From the NCBI RefSeq assembly GCF_047495875.1, contig NC_092497.1, forward strand, positions 28,153,889 to 28,217,888: a DNA stretch of 64,000 nucleotides, read 5' to 3'. The notes under the pieces were generated by a model, which was given only the letters and a program-made list of their open reading frames with translations, did not search any database and was not told the origin of the DNA. The position numbers and the translations under genes are program-made. This stretch comes from Pithys albifrons albifrons (lineage: Eukaryota > Chordata > Aves > Passeriformes > Thamnophilidae). Of the stretch, positions 63,558-64,000 are shown in pieces. The number at the start of each line of letters is the position of its first letter. Position 1 is the stretch's first letter.

Positions 63558-63563
63558 TTGTAG
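63558..63563. repeat. target site duplication, right (ttgtag)
   Basis: One mismatch to gtgtag at 58954-58959. Confidence 0.8.
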
Positions 63564-64000
63564 GTCAAATTTTTTCACATTTATAGAAAGAAACCATAAT
63601 GCGATTATGCAACAAGTAGCAGCAGAAAAGGACTGAAGCTGTTCAGCATTACAAACAATTTTCCTCTTCCAGTCACACTCATGAAACTAAGAGTGCAACT
63701 TGCAGTGCAGCTATGATGACCCAGAGCAGCTAGCTGGCTGCCTTACCTGCTTCTGTCATACCCATCACTCACTGTGTTTTGGGGTTTATGTTGGAATATT
63801 GAGTGCAGGTCTGAACAACTGTAATCAATATGCTAATTGAGGATATTTTGCCACATCCCTTCCTCCCACAGCCCTCCAGGTACAAACTGATGATACCAGG
63901 TAAGAATGTTGGTTCTGGCAACTAAATTGCTCTTGTGTAAATGTCAAATATAAAACATATCACACTGTCTTGCTAGGCTGCACTATCCAGTTTGCAGAAT
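63564..64000. other. flank after the provirus
   Basis: Short AT-rich stretch to the window end. Nothing recognised. Confidence 0.5.

Overview
The window looks like intergenic or intronic DNA from a bird, probably a passerine-like genome. It is AT-rich and has no intact host protein gene that I can recognise. The bird call rests on antisense and sense CR1 LINE 3' ends (46245-47015, 43391-43456), a solo LTR of the avian ERVL type (26574-27133), and two short endogenous proviruses, one with a Lys-tRNA-type primer site and the other with a Trp-tRNA-type site. No tRNA gene, CRISPR array or bacterial-style operon is present.

Layout. 1-3022 holds no recognisable gene. 3029-7219 is a complete but non-autonomous ERVK-like provirus on the minus strand. 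Its two 354-bp LTRs differ at a single base and it has a perfect 6-bp target duplication (ggacaa). It keeps only the 5' half of gag; pol and env are replaced by about 2 kb of AT-rich sequence with no retroviral reading frame. 7226-20837 has only simple repeats, one CpG-rich promoter-like patch (16060-16300) and one unrecognised ORF (13744-14163). 20847-21154 is a 308-bp retroposon whose head is 5S rRNA and whose tail is a short CA repeat, flanked by a 9-bp duplication. 26574-27133 is a solo ERVL LTR with a 5-bp duplication. About 37480-37770 looks like part of another, older ERVL LTR. 43391-47015 contains the two CR1 pieces. 47016-58953 has only simple repeats and low-grade ORFs.

58960-63557 is a second complete provirus, on the plus strand, with 218-bp LTRs that differ at 7 positions and a 6-bp duplication with one mismatch. 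Its order is LTR, Trp-tRNA-like primer site, a leader with a threefold repeat, a splice donor, a matrix-like and proline-rich gag, a GC-rich continuation after one in-frame TGA, an env split by a frame change, an 0.9-kb untranslated tail, a polypurine tract and LTR. It has no capsid C-terminus, nucleocapsid, protease, polymerase or integrase.

How the parts relate. Both proviruses keep termini, primer site and a myristoylation-type matrix start but lack pol, so both must have been copied in trans by another retrovirus. The minus-strand one is very recent. The 5S-headed retroposon also depends on another element's reverse transcriptase. I consider these three elements the most interesting content of the window.
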